Below, piece after piece: positions 27,662-40,600 of a stretch of 64,000 nucleotides of DNA (positions are counted from its first letter, which is position 1; the number at the start of each line of letters is the position of its first letter). Both the position numbers and the translations under genes were made by a program. The notes beneath the pieces are model-generated. The model was not told the origin of the DNA and searched no databases. It worked only from the letters and a program-made list of their open reading frames with translations. The stretch is from Himantopus leucocephalus (lineage: Eukaryota; Chordata; Aves; Charadriiformes; Recurvirostridae). The stretch spans positions 57,018,551-57,082,550 of the forward strand of contig RSEF01000003.1 of the NCBI GenBank assembly GCA_003993805.1, given 5' to 3'.

Positions 27662-27875
27662 TTTGCAGTTTGTGTCATTCTTGCCATTTTTGTACTCAGA
27701 CTGCTGAGTCCGTGAATACTACCTCATTGCTATCTGAGCATTGCCTTCCCGACCTGAGAGTTGGNTTTGCAGTTTGTGTCATTCTTGCCATTTTTGTACT
27801 CAGACTGCTTTTGTCATACTGTCCGTGAATAGTACCTCATTGCTATCTGAGCATTGCTTTCCCGACCTGAGATTT
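27662..27875 (+). repeat. Direct duplication around the N at 27765
   Basis: 27662-27763 and 27766-27875 are direct copies that differ by an indel of about 8-9 bp after cagactgct and a few bases. The indel suggests two alleles, not a base-calling error. Confidence 0.88.
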
Positions 27876-30800
27876 GAGGCAAGTTCTCCACATCTGACCT
27901 ATGAGGCAGGCTGGATGAGTTGGTTTTCATACAACAGGGTCCAGATTTATGAAACTTTAGGTTTTGATAGAACTGTTACTTTATCATGATTAATTGACAA
28001 AGAAAAACTTTCAGAGAATCTGAAGCATAATTTTTTTCCCTTAGTTTCTTTGACTATACAGATGTATTCTTACCATGTAATTCAGAGATCTCTGGTGATC
28101 AACAAGACATGATGGAACATTGCAAAACGCTGCATACATCCATGATTTAAGTAACCAAATAGATAAAAACTGAAATTCTGCCGTTTGGTCAAACTTTTTG
28201 ACAGTTGTCTTTAGATGAAAAACACTCTGGTTTCACTCACACAAGATGGTCCCTAGATTTTTTCAGAGGGAATGTGGGCTTCTCTATTAAAAAAGCGTGG
28301 GCAGTACTGCAATAAGCTGCTTGTATAATAAAGGATTTTTCGGGAACATATCTTTAGTTTAATGGCAATAGAGCTTACAACAGCTGAGGAACTGGCAACT
28401 CACGAAGTATTCTGTCTGTCTAGAGCTCAACAAGGAAGACAGTTCTGAAATAGAAATCTTTTGATCTTAAAATGACAAGATCTGAATAGTAAAACCCCCT
28501 CTCATAAGAAACACAGGCTGTAATTATGGCACATCTATTATTTAAAATGTTCTTGAAAATTCACATAAAAGCTGTTCAAAACAAAGTAAAGCATTGGGCC
28601 AGGAAGTGGTCTGTAATACAGGGAATTTTTTTTTAATACATTTCTGCCTTCTTTTCTCAAGGAAGTGTTTGCTTGCAGTAATTGCCATGTAATATATAAA
28701 ATGTTTGTTCCAAATGGGTTGATTCTTTCCCTGTAAAAATAAATTCTAATTTTTTCTGTTTTGTTTTAAAGAAGACCCAGTGCACGTGCAAAGCGTCTGC
28801 CGAGGCTCAGGTCTTTCCCTTCCTATACAGTCTCCTCCCTGGACAGCTGAGCTGTATTTGTGTCTGATAGCTAGCAAATCTGGCAGAGCCACTGTTAACA
28901 TGTTAGCCACAGCTATTATAAACAGAATTCGGCAATGTAACCGTCTCACAGCAGACATCAAATAACCTAGGAAAACAAGTGAGCTGGAGCTTAGTCATAT
29001 TTGATAATTAATGTGTGATGGTTTCCAACCAAAATTAATTTAGTGATGGAGGAAAACATATGGAATAATGCTTAAGCTTACATCAAAGGCAAATATTGAA
29101 TACATTAGGATACATTATCTCTACTCTTTCTGGAGTACATTATGTTCTATTAAGATGTGATGTTCTGAATTTCTGCCTGGGCTTCTCTGAGAATTTGTGT
29201 GATGGCTCACAAATGTGTTCCCCAGTGCCCTTCTCTCTAGCACTCTTCCAATTCAGCTATCACTTTTTGTTTCAGATGAGGCATTAACACTCATTATCTG
29301 TCAGTGGAATAAAAAAAAGAAAACAAAACAAAACCAAAAAGACCCAACAACACTTTTTTTTAGATGAAACAGCTTTCCTGGGTGACACTTCTGATGTTAT
29401 CAGTAGGAAAAGCCTTCAAAGAAAATGGGTATCAAGCCTGAAACATTACATAATGCTGAGTTGAAAGACAAAGTGTTTTCTGGAATTTTAATTTTTTTTT
29501 AAGCAGCTGCCTTTAAGTGAACACAGCCATCACTGTTATAAAATATTCAAAGCCTCATACATATCAAACAGAGACACAGTTACTAGGGCAAACAATCTCA
29601 CATATCCGTTAAACAAACACTTGGAATTTTTCCTGAGCCCACTCTAGGTCCTTACAATGCCTCTAGTTTTAATTGATTTTTATCCGGTATCCATTTGTTC
29701 TCTTTTTTATGGTAATTTTCAACTTTCCAGGACCCTGCTAGCTTTGTGGGGGAGTGGGTCGGCATGCAGTCATGGGAGCCAGAGATTAAAAGACTTCTCC
29801 ATGTTAGGTCATTAGCCATTCCACTTGCTGTACTGTAGCTCATTTTACCATTCCTAATTGATCACTTCATTGATCAGACATTATGGAGATGGCTTAGTAA
29901 CCTAAGCCTTAGCTTTGAAACGCAGTAGAGAGCGCAATTACCTGAAAGTCTTCAAGGGTGCCTGCAATTTTCAGACAGTCAGAGGCTCAGTTAATCAAAG
30001 ATTCTGGCTAATGGAAAGGAGGCAGAAGAGCTGTTTCAGCTGGCTTCCCTAAAGCCAGAATTTTCAAGAGAGATCTGGAGAGAGAACAGAAATGTGCCTG
30101 TAAAATTTTCTGTGCAGAAGTCTTGCGGCGTACCAGTGCATGTTTAGAGGCGATACAGAAGCCCCTGTCCTGAAGATAGGTTGGCATAACTGAGAGCGCA
30201 GAACACCTGCTGAGCCATCCCCAGCATTAGGGGTTGTTGGACCCAGGAGTTTGAAACGGCTCACAAAAGGCTGTTCTGCCCTCTGTGATACTTTCCTCTG
30301 CTCGCCACCGTATCTTGTCTTAACATTTACTGTCTGCCTTGCAGGGTCCTTGTAGGGGAGGGGGGCCTTGGGGGATTTTGCTATGTGGAATGCTGAAGAA
30401 ACCCAAGGTCTGAGATGGGTGCGTGGCTGGAGCAGCCTGCCCAGTCAGTCCTCTCCCACGTACACCAGCTTGAGCCAAGGATTCAGTTGTCCCACTGTGC
30501 ATGTGTGCGTGCATGCTCACCTGTGCAGACACTGCTGGAATCCTCTGGTTTTTCCTCCTGGAAATCTTTACAGGGCAACAGCATCCAGGGATGCAGTCTC
30601 AAACTGACCACATGTAGTGGCTAACTGGGACTGAGGTGGTGACCAGGACTGAGGTAACATGCTGACAGGCTGCCCTGGTAGCTCCAGGAGTCTCTTAAAG
30701 ATGCCTCTCTCTCCAGTTTAGATAAACATGCCATTAAAAACTGAGGCCTTTACTATTTTTTCTGATATTATAGATCCTGCCAAATCATGTGTTCTTCTGT

Positions 30801-31822
30801 ATTTGCTAATTATTGCCCTACTGCCTGTTAATATATATCACGCTATAGGTCATCATCTACTCTGAAGACTGGTTTTCAGTGGTGTGCACATTGTGGAACA
30901 GAGGATAAGATATTTCCCTTTGAAGGCAGTTTATAAATCTTATTGGGCTTCTTCATGATGAAAGGCACTATAGATATATAAGAGATCAAAGCTGTGTAAA
31001 GATCAGTGGTATTTGTTTGCATGAGGTTTCTCTTTCTGTTCCTTCTGAGGATTTTGAGCTTCAAAGTTTCAGCTTTAAAGAAACTCGAAAACCAAAAGAA
31101 AACCCTAGCAAAACCCACCATGTTACAGCTGGTTTGGGGTCAGGCCAGCCAAGGGCCACAGGATTCTGACATGGACTCAAAAGCTCTTCTCCAGCCTTCT
31201 TCTGTCTCCCAGCAAAAGCTGGTGCAGAGAAAATTTTTGGTCTCTCTTCATGACAGTGGGCCCAGAGCAGTAAGTTTTGGAGAGGAAGGATCCTGCTTAA
31301 CGCCGAAGGGGGGAAAACAGCTTAACTCAAAACGTAAGTGTTTCTGTCGTGACTTGTCAGTCTGCTAGCAAAATTAATTTGTGAGTATACAGTAGCAATT
31401 GGCCTAAAGGGACAGATTAATTTGTTATAATGTTTGTGGAATATATTTTAAGGTACACTTTATTTTTCACGTAAATGTTTGAATATTGAGAATTTCAATG
31501 CATGCTTCTGCAGATGCCTATAGGATTTGGGAATAGAAATCCAGTACATTCATGTACAAGCACTGGCTGCAAGGAATACTGGTTTTGACTGCATTGTACT
31601 TTAGTACCAGATTAATGTTTAGCATACAGTAAGTCATCCCTTACATGCGAGCTTTTATTTTTCAACAGAATCACTGCAGAAAATTTTCTTTACTTCATAG
31701 TGTGTTCTCATAAATGACATCAAAATAAACCTATGACCCATAAAAATAGCTTTCTATATTAGAGGCACACTATGGTCACACCGAACATACAGATGTATTA
31801 CATAATGTAGTAAGCCAAAATT

Positions 31823-31978
31823 AAAAAAAAAAAAAAGGCAGGTGACCCTGTGTGCCCAATCTGAAAATCCTTCTCCTTTAAAGGGCTGTGTTGTCTGGCT
31901 GTCCATCACCAGTAAAGTTCTCACTGTGAGCATCCAAAACCCACACATCTAAAACCACTTGTCTTTTTTTTTTTTTTT
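31823..31978. repeat. Facing A14 and T15 runs with short inverted flanks
   Basis: A14 followed by ggcaggtg (31823-31844) faces cacttgtc followed by T15 (31956-31978), an imperfect inverted repeat of about 22 bp around 111 bp. Most of the pairing is homopolymer. It could be two chance tracts or the ends of a small element. Confidence 0.4.
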
Positions 31979-32802
31979 CATTCTTTTTAAAGAAAAAAGG
32001 ATCTAAATGAAAGGAGAATGAGAAGTAATAAAGAACTGCTATGGATCTATGTATGTCTTTGTAGAACAACATAGTGTGAAAGTGATGAGCCAGATGCAGA
32101 TACATGAGTGAATCCCAGACTTTCTGCATATCATCTCCACACTGCTCTTGAGATAAGTCATGCCAAATAATAAATAAGCTGTGTAGACAAGCAGAGTAGA
32201 GAACAATAACCTGTCCAGTACACTTTATCAATATAAAGTCATAGTCCAACAGCCAAGGGGAAGAATAGGAATCAGGAGTTGAGTTTAATCGGTTGCTATT
32301 GCTTGCCAGAACTCCAGAGGCCTTACAGAAGAGACGAATGCAAATTCAGTGCAGTGGCACAGGATAAAAATAAGTTCAGTCTTGAAGCGAAAAGATTTTT
32401 TTCTTGGGGAGAATACAAGAAATGTTTCAGTACTGGAAGAATCCAACCAACCGTGAAAGTAAATGTTCCCTTTCTGAGTTATTTACTCTATTTTTGTAAG
32501 GAAAAAATATATACGAAGAGCAAAGCAGAAAGCATAAAATCTGAGATTGGTCTTCATGTCCCAGGAGGTTGTCCTAGGGCATATCCCACGCAGGAGGCAT
32601 CCCTCTCCACTGTCGCCCTTTGTGTTAATTATTCTTGAACTTTACCCTTTCCTATCATAAGAGAATAGCTTGACCATAAAGTTGTCATACCAGCTTCTCA
32701 GGTTTTTTTCTGTTTCTCTCTGGAGTAATAGCTATTGTATTATTTACATTAATTGAAAATATCTTCAGCAGGAGCTACTGAGGCAGATGGTGTTCCTGCA
32801 TG

Positions 32803-32838
32803 TTCCTCAACCCTACAGAGTTCCTCAACCTAACAGAG
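32803..32838 (+). repeat. Tandem duplication of an 18-mer
   Basis: ttcctcaaccctacagag is followed at once by ttcctcaacctaacagag. Confidence 0.9.
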
Positions 32839-33060
32839 TTTTGGTTTGGGGAACTTTCCTGGGATTGGGAAGACTGGGTTTCAAATTCCTACTGCCTGTC
32901 AGGTCACATGGCTTTTAAAACTGTCACCCCACTTTAGTATCTTAGCCATTGGTAATTAAGTTAAATAGAAGAAAACATGTTTATCTGTTAAGGTTTGTCA
33001 CGCACAGGCGGGCAGATATTTGGGTACTGGCCCTGCTTTCCACAAACAACTGGTTCAGCT

Positions 33061-33185
33061 TCACGAAGGGGATGCCACCAGCTTCAGGTTGTGCTGCAGA
33101 GCCGGTGGCACCGACTGCTCAAACTCTGGAGCGACAGCGACTGCTGCACCCCCTCCCCTGGGCGAGGACAGTATTATGCCAGCAG
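33061..33185 (+). other. Possible exon of an unknown transcript
   Basis: A near-consensus donor, CAG|GTGAGT, follows 33185 and a plausible acceptor (ctggttcag) precedes 33061. All three plus frames are open across it and GC content rises locally. No partner exon is visible. Confidence 0.2.
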
Positions 33186-33682
33186 GTGAGTGCCGGCCAG
33201 CTAGGGTGAGGGCTAGCAGTCATCGGGGAAGAATTGTGCCCGTACCCAAATGGTTGATTGTTAACTATCTCCTCTGTGCTCTGCTGATGATCAGAACAGC
33301 ACCTCAAACTGGAAGGAGAGCAAGGGCTGCAGTTGTCAGGCTGATGAGTAACTGAACCAGTTCTCTTGAAGCTCCAATTAACAGCAAAACGTCTTTCACA
33401 GAAACAAATGTTCAACCAAATAAAACTGATGATTTTTGGACATGGAGGATTAAAAATTTCTCTTACGCTTTCTGCATAACAGTCTACAAAAGCCAATATG
33501 TTCCCTTCCAGAACTTCAGGATTAGTCCCCAAATATGCTTGACTAAGGTCTATGCAAATAGCTTTATTTAGATGTGAAAGGGGAAAGAACTTGTCGTGTT
33601 CACTCCATTTTAAGTTTCTAGTGCTCAGCGCCCATGAAATGGATTGCTTATGGGGAGATAATGTCTTTTTTGTGCCTTCCAA
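33119..33682 (-). other. Unrecognised 187-codon ORF
   Basis: This is among the longest ORFs outside the CpG island, slightly longer than I would expect by chance in a window this size. The middle part reads ICIDLSQAYLGTNPEVLEGN and then a hydrophobic stretch. No motif that I know, no clear membrane segment, no splice sites that fix ends. It lies in the intergenic half. Its 3' part overlaps the possible plus-strand exon at 33061-33185. Confidence 0.2.
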
Positions 33683-36393
33683 AGTCTGTGAAAAATGTCT
33701 TCCTGGTTAATAGGTTGATTAAAACTGTATATGCTCCAGAAGATAAATATGATTATTTATCATACTTGCCAAAGATAATGACAGTAAAGAAGACAAGGTT
33801 GAAATTCTGTATGATTTCCTCTCTTCCACATCCAGGGACATTCAGCACACAATACGCAGATGGTGTGCCACATAAAGCATCGCATTAACTGTTAAACATT
33901 TTTTCTTCCCATTAACTAATTTAACAATATGTCCCTGCTATTAAAGAAACAGACAAATTACAGAAAACTTCTGTCAGCTTAATCTTGATTGCTAAAATAG
34001 GCCATTTGCCCAGATGGGATTGTTTTCTGGCCTATCAGGTTCGAAATGTCTACAAATTCAGCGACCACCAGCCCAGATTCTCGCAGTGTTGATTCAGCTC
34101 TTCATCCTTAATTGAGTTTCAGGCATGTAACTCTCTGGAGATTTTTGAATGACAGCCTAAATATCAAAGGCTACTCTGCTCTCCGTGTACGTTAGGTGAC
34201 CTGAATTTTCTAAAACGATGAGCTCTCAGGAGCCTGGTTTAAGTCAGCAGATGCCGTAGGTGACAAAACTCAAAACAAAAGCCCCTGAGACTTTTTTTGC
34301 CAGAGTGGGCAGCGGACCAAATTAAACAAGCGTTTCCAGTTGGTTTTCATTTGCCACCTTCTACAGCAAAGACACTGCTCCTGACCTTGGGGCTGGCAGT
34401 GCTGTGGAGGCTCCTGCCATAAGCACAAGAATGGTGGAGTAGCCTGCCCACCACTGCTTCTCGCACAGCCGCTTGCTGTGCTGATCTCTTTTTATCACCG
34501 TTTTCCTATTTCTCTTTTTCCTTCTAAGCAATGTAGTAGTATGGAGGGAGCTCATGTATGATTAAGTATTAGCCTACATGCTAATTTTAGGAACATGCAT
34601 GGCCTCCATTATTCCTATAATTAAATGTGACCAGAAAGTTGGTGAAAGATCAGTGTAAATGAAACACAGAGGCCCACTGAAGTGACCTGAAGCAACTTGA
34701 AACTCACTGTGGCTGTGCTACATTACCCACTTGGAATAGCAGCATTGCAAATATCCCCTTATTTTAGTGTAACTCTTTGCACGTGAAAAGTTGATAATGA
34801 AAATCATTGACTTCCTCTTCCATGTTTTATTCTTACACTGCCTTGATGCAGAAAGAGCGTAAGCAATTTTTAAAATAATAGAGAAAGCAATTAAGGAGCC
34901 ACTGGACCCACCAACTTTTTTTGGTACCATTTTCTGCTTCTAGTTTTTAAGTCTTGAAACTTGATTTATTTCTTTTATGTATATTGTCTCTTGTTGTTTT
35001 TTTGCCTAATTTTATTTGCTCAGTTGCAATAACTGGATACACTATGGTATCTAGCTGCTATTGGTGTACTGTGTATTATTTACTTTTCCCCTCTATTTGT
35101 TTACGATTTTGTTGTGGTTTCCAGTAACTCTTTGCCAAATATTTTCATGAAGAGAAAAAATGAACCATCATAAAACCAGCAGAACTTTCACCGAGTGAAG
35201 AGAGCTGCACAGCGCAATAAAGAAAATCAAAGATCTGCCACGTTTTTCATGTGGCTTGAGACTTGATTTACATTATGCACATATACATACACAAACCTTT
35301 ATGTAGAGGAAACACATTTCCAGCCCAAAAGCACAGAATAAAGCTTGGAATAATATGATGTAAGAATTCCTCTCTCTGTGGAAGATGTTTTATGTTCAGC
35401 TTTATACGTCAACTTGAGCACTCTGTACTTGCCCTGTAAAGTGTGATTCTATTTTAAAGATTTCTGTCTGTGTATTTCACTATGTTAGGATTTTTTGAAG
35501 AGCATCATCTGGTATAACTGGGCACCTCCAGATCTAATTCATCCTATCTGTCAGAAGTTGGGTTTTTTTTTTTTTATAATACAGTTACACTGATCCAATG
35601 GCTAATCATTACCAGAAGGCACAACTCTCTTGTGCCAGGACCAGTACTTGTCTAACCCTCAGAGCTCTGAAGTGCTACAAAACTACTCATTTTTCTTCCG
35701 AGTTTCTCCTGAACTGTGTTCTCATGCAGTCACCGTGCTGATGGGAGGTAAGCAAGGGGTAGAGCGGCTCTTTCCAGAGGCAGCCAGTAGGTAGGTCAGG
35801 TCAACTGCCTTGGACAATTCCAGTAGCAGCCATTCATTTTACCACAGTGCAAGTCACCCTCTGACCAGTTCCGTCTTTCTCCAGTGACTGTGCAGGGAAC
35901 TTTGGATGACTGATTTAGGTGAGTTATTTAATCCAGATAAAGAGAGATGACCTGAAGCCCACCTTAGAAACTAAAGGTAAGCAACCTTAAGGACATCGTG
36001 CAATTTGCGTTTATTTACTTCAGTTTAGTACTTGACCAGTTTTAACGACATGGTTACTTGTTAAACTTGGGAGCTCAGCACTAATATGCATAAGCGTAGG
36101 CAATACAGGTATCACCATGCACACAAACTAACAGAAATATGAAAATAGTACCATTTTTCATGTGCATATGATGGCAGTATTCACCACAACTTAATACTGG
36201 ATTGCAAGCATCAAGCTATGGAAAGATGTCAACTATTACACTTCAATTGCTTTAATGATATTATTTTAGTGCTGTCATGTTTCATAGGAAAACCATACTT
36301 CTCTATTATTCATCTGACATTTAAAGCTTTTTTTCTAATGTTCTTTCCTAGGAATATAAAAACTTAATCACAAAAGACAGGTTTTAAGAGGAC

Positions 36394-36399
36394 TTTATT
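36394..36399 (-). terminator. Candidate distal poly(A) signal AATAAA
   Basis: AATAAA on the minus strand about 1.1 kb after the stop. I used it as the loose outer limit of the 3' UTR. Confidence 0.3.
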
Positions 36400-36992
36400 A
36401 AATCTGACAACTGACTAATTGGACTGTGTGCAAGTAATAAAAAAACCTGATAATTGAGCATTCAACAAAGGATTGTTCACTGATAGCATTTTTTTCATCT
36501 CTGCATTTTCACAGATCTACAGTTCTGCAAATACAACGTTTGAGTAAGACATTATTCTTCCTAGTTTACGCCCACACTTCATGAGATTACTGCAGTGTGG
36601 AAAATGTCACATTGCTTCTCTTGGTAGAAGAGCCACAGGAACCACTGACATACAAAAAAAACCACTAGTCCTGCCCATACATTTGCTTAGCTGAAAATAT
36701 TTTTGTAGGACAGACTGGGTGTCTCACTATTTTATGCCTTTTGCACTCAGAACTTAAATTGCTATACAACCATAGTACAGACTTTTATGCAAACTATCAG
36801 ATTCACTATTGTGGGATCTAATAAAAAAGCTAATACTGAGAAAATAGTGCACTTTGTAGAGATCTCTTCTGATGCTCTACAGAAGAGCTCAGGACGTCAC
36901 TACTCGCCTATCGGATGTTTTAAACTTTCCCTTCAGACATAAAAAAATAATTTGGTTTAGATATTTAAATTTGCAACAGAGAAAGTATCTCC

Positions 36993-36998
36993 TTTATT
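36993..36998 (-). terminator. Candidate second poly(A) signal AATAAA
   Basis: AATAAA on the minus strand about 505 nt after the TMEM242 stop; an alternative cleavage site if the proximal signal is skipped. Confidence 0.4.
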
Positions 36999-37168
36999 TT
37001 TAGAAGAGTGCACTGTATGCTTTACCTTTAGGCTCAGTAAAAGATCTGTTATAACTGACTTGATGGTTATATTCCTAATGGGACGTGTAAATGTCACGGA
37101 AAGTACCCTTCTGTTTTTTCTAGAGAAATTTCCTAAAATTTCCCTTAAGAAGAGGGATGGGATAAGAG

Positions 37169-37174
37169 TTTATT
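37169..37174 (-). terminator. Candidate proximal poly(A) signal AATAAA
   Basis: AATAAA on the minus strand, about 330 nt after the TMEM242 stop. It is the first such hexamer downstream of the stop. Confidence 0.5.
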
Positions 37175-37246
37175 TGGGTCTTGTCCTTATATTTACTACT
37201 GAAGATCAGTTTCTTCTTTAAGTCTTCATAAGATATAGTCTTTTTT

Positions 37247-37264
37247 CAAGTTGGATCCAACTTG
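37247..37264. repeat. Perfect 18-bp palindrome in the TMEM242 3' UTR
   Basis: caagttggatccaacttg is its own reverse complement, with no loop. It lies about 240 nt after the stop codon. Confidence 0.85.
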
Positions 37265-37501
37265 TCTTGGAGGGTTCATTTCTTCACAAATCAACTATAC
37301 CAAGTACGCTGAAAGGTACAATATAAATTGTTTTCTTGAATTCCCTTGATACTAGATGTTAACTGGCATCCCCAGGTTCAGTGAACTCAGTCAGTAACCT
37401 GCTCAGTCTGAGTTTTCTTCTCTGTTTTTCAGATGGGACACTTCTGCTACTTCCGCTCCTGTTCTTGCTGCAAGAGACATCTCCAAACGGCTCTGAGGCT
37501 T

Positions 37502-37600
37502 TCACTTGGATTTAAGTAAGTCTTCCCATTCAATGGTGGACTCACTATTTTTAGGAATTGCTGGAAACATTGACTGCATTTTAGTTTGGAATTCTTTCAT
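37502..37600 (-). CDS. TMEM242: TMEM242 exon 4 (residues 126-157 and stop)
   Basis: The acceptor has a clear pyrimidine tract (tttcttttatag) and the exon opens [17 protein letters not shown], then [15 protein letters not shown] and TGA at 37504-37502. Human has the closely related MNDFRSKMQSIFPTIPK and VEWEETLKSK endings. The exon lies 15.8 kb from exon 3 and is only 99 bp of coding sequence, so an ORF-length filter misses it. Confidence 0.94.
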   Translation of the reverse strand: MKEFQTKMQSMFPAIPKNSESTIEWEDLLKSK

Positions 37601-40600
37601 CTATAAAAGAAATTAAAAAATAAAATCGGTTAGCTGTTAGTAAGGAGCAAATAAAGTAGCACCGTGAACCCTGGTCTTATTCCACAAAATAAGCTGTGTG
37701 AGGTAAAGAAGAGGTAAAAAGACTTATAAAAATAACAGAATATTAAGACTTTCCCTCTGATTATGTTGGTTCAATTAACAAAGTTAAAAAAAATATGAAG
37801 GCACTCACAACAATCCCCCCTTCTAAAGCACCACACTGGGGTGCCTGATTTTGACCACCTGCCTGAACCATTCACTATGGTTACATGATCTACAATATAT
37901 ACAAACACACACACACACACACACTTTTAAAATGTTTTTGTTTGGAGGAAAATTACCTCAATAGAATGTGCCCATATTTTGACTGCAGTGCCTTTTTCTA
38001 CACTTGTAATGGATTAACAGCCCAATAGGTCTGTTCAACAATTTTAAAACAAGGATTAAAGAAAAAAAAGTGGTCAGCTCTGACACATTAGGTTTATCCC
38101 ACCATACAGATACAGGTGACACAACAAAGTCTTGTTCAAATTCATACATTAGTAGGAAGGAAATCAAGATTCATAACGATACACAGGACCAAGCTTTTCT
38201 TTCACTGTTGTGAAATTAAAATGCTGTGAAAGAGGAAGTTTGCTAGTTTTATATTCTGTATATCAATACATTAATACCAATTGCCCAATCTACATTTATG
38301 ATAACCATTTTATCACCAATGCCTGATTCAATAGTCCTGGCAGGACAGAACTGAAATTTAATTTCTTTAAAAATAATTTCTTTTTGAAGATAGTATTTAG
38401 ATTTAGTAGGTTTCTTTCTTCCAAGATTTTTACATACATTTTTACATATAATGTATTTTTAAAAGATAGGCATGGAAAAATCAAATCAGTGAAAATCTTG
38501 TTACGCAAACAGCAGGATACAGGGGAAATTTTGGACTGATATTTTTAGGAAGCTGTATAGAATTTATGACATGCAAGCAGAGAAGACAGGATGTGGTATT
38601 CAAGCACTGGATGCAATGACCTCTTGAAGACAAAATGCTGTCTCAGGCAGCATGTCCCAGGGAGATGTTCCTGGAAATCTAGATATTCTGAACAGCCACA
38701 TGGGCATCTTCTCTAATATGCCTATATTTTGTGTGTTATGGGTCACTAGTTTTTTTACAAATACCTTTGGGCCTTCTCTGTTCAAGTCCTTCTGTGTATG
38801 AATAATTCTGACAAAGAATTGGTACTTCTTTAGAGAAATGTTGCTGGAATGCAATTATTCAAGTTACAGCTGATACAAAGAATGAAACAATTTACAAAGA
38901 AATTACCAATCCTTTACTAAGACAATAACTAATTATGATGGGTGAAAGCATTTTAGAACTCAAGTTTTTGTGTAAAAATGCCTGGGTACTTCTAATCAAA
39001 TAAAAATACATGTTACATAAAGTAGGAGGAAAATTCAGAGCCAAATTATCCTTTTTGTTTTATCCTGATTGTGTTCTTATGTAAAAACTAATTCACTGTC
39101 TGCTTTATATTTTACTCTGAGCAGATAGCTGTTTTGATTAATTATTTGTTCTTGGTTTTTACAAATCTTGGCAAATACCCACAATTGTTCCTAAACTAAT
39201 ATTTTTGCTTCTTATTTAAAACTGAAAAGCTCTCATAGCAGCTAATATTTCCAAGAGTAATAAACACCGGTATCAGAGCTGACAAAGGGGAACAGCCCAA
39301 ATTATATTAAGTAATTGCTGACAATTAAATACAAGTATTAACAGTAGGAAATGCTTTAGGAGCTTTGGCTTAGCTGTTTTTTCCAGACCTCTGTAATTGA
39401 GTTACCCCAGTTCTCTGATGTGCAGAAAGTATTCAATTTACTTAACATTTTTTACTTCCTAAAGAGTGAACCAGCTCTACTACTCTTTTATCTCACTCTA
39501 AGTATTATCTGGGTGTTTGGTAACACAGGAATGCTCAGATCCTAACCTGATGTAAACTGCTGTAGCTCAGTTGGTATAACTGGAAATAAAAATTTTATAC
39601 CAGCTAATGATCTGATGCAATATGGATTTTTTGGCTGTTTCTAAATTCAGACTTTTCAATTTCTTTTAGTGTTAATTTTAAATGACACACTCATAAGCCC
39701 TAGGGCACCTCTGTTACTCCACTGAAGCCATGCAAACCCAAAGGAAAACTAAAAGCAAGTACATACGGCCTCCAAAAAGAGGATGACGGGTGGGGGAGCC
39801 ATTCAGAAAACTACAGTGTGTCCTCACCTCTAACAGCTGCCTTATAATTACTAACGTGCCAAACCCTAACCCTTGAACGCAAAAACCAATCTTGTCTGAG
39901 AAATAAAACACTACAGCTCTGTGCTGAAAGAAAAAAAGATATTTATTTAGAAAGCACTGCTAACAGCTGCAGGATTAAGAATATTCAGATTTCCTTCCCC
40001 CCAGAACGCTAATTTATGTTCTTCAGGTAAAAGCAACTCATTTCCAGGAAAAGCAATTTTTCCTTAACATGTAGACCAAATCTGAAATATTCAATGTCTT
40101 TCTTTTGCTTTTAAGACTCCCTGAGAAATTTCCTCAGCCTTGTCTTCTCAGATTTTGATGATTACTTGTAAATCCACTTTGCAAGCGATGCCAGACTCAA
40201 TGGCTCATTTATCACTTCCTCTCTTGCCAGCACCTATGCCCTTTTCCACAAGCCCCCTCTGCCCAAATAGTTTTTCATTGCAATTCCCAACTTTGACCAT
40301 GTTTTATGTTTTTCCACAAACTTTCTTCCTTTGTGATTCCTGAACAGTGAGCTATTTTAATAAATCGTAATGCCAAGCCGATCACCACTGTGCATTGTCT
40401 TCTCAATGTTATGCTTTCGGTTGTCAGCTATTTAAGGACATTATCTACAGTGATGGGCGTGGGCCTCACTAATACATAATGTCTTCACAGTATGTCTAAA
40501 TAGGGCCAATTTCTTCACGCTACAAATGTCACAGCTACTAACTCTTACTAGGAGTTTTCCTTTCCATACAACTTAAAAGACACCGCACCCTATTATTTCT

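Larger units (their letters stand above)
16641..36389. other. Intergenic, between the LINE relic and the TMEM242 3' end
   Basis: About 19.7 kb, mostly AT-rich. It holds the duplicated blocks at 20048 and 27765, a pyrimidine-rich tract at about 19845-19920, an octamer ATTTGCAT at 25179-25186 and A/T runs. No exon can be supported. In mammals this side of TMEM242 faces ARID1B, but nothing of that gene is seen. Confidence 0.7.
36390..37501 (-). other. TMEM242 3' untranslated region (approximate)
   Basis: Sequence after the TGA on the minus strand has no long ORF and carries three AATAAA hexamers at increasing distance from the stop. The true end cannot be fixed from sequence alone. It contains a perfect 18-bp palindrome (37247-37264). 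Confidence 0.6.

Noticed and set aside
39560..39620. tRNA-like A box (tagctcagttgg)
   Set aside because: No B box (GGTTCGANTCC) follows at the right distance and no cloverleaf can be drawn.
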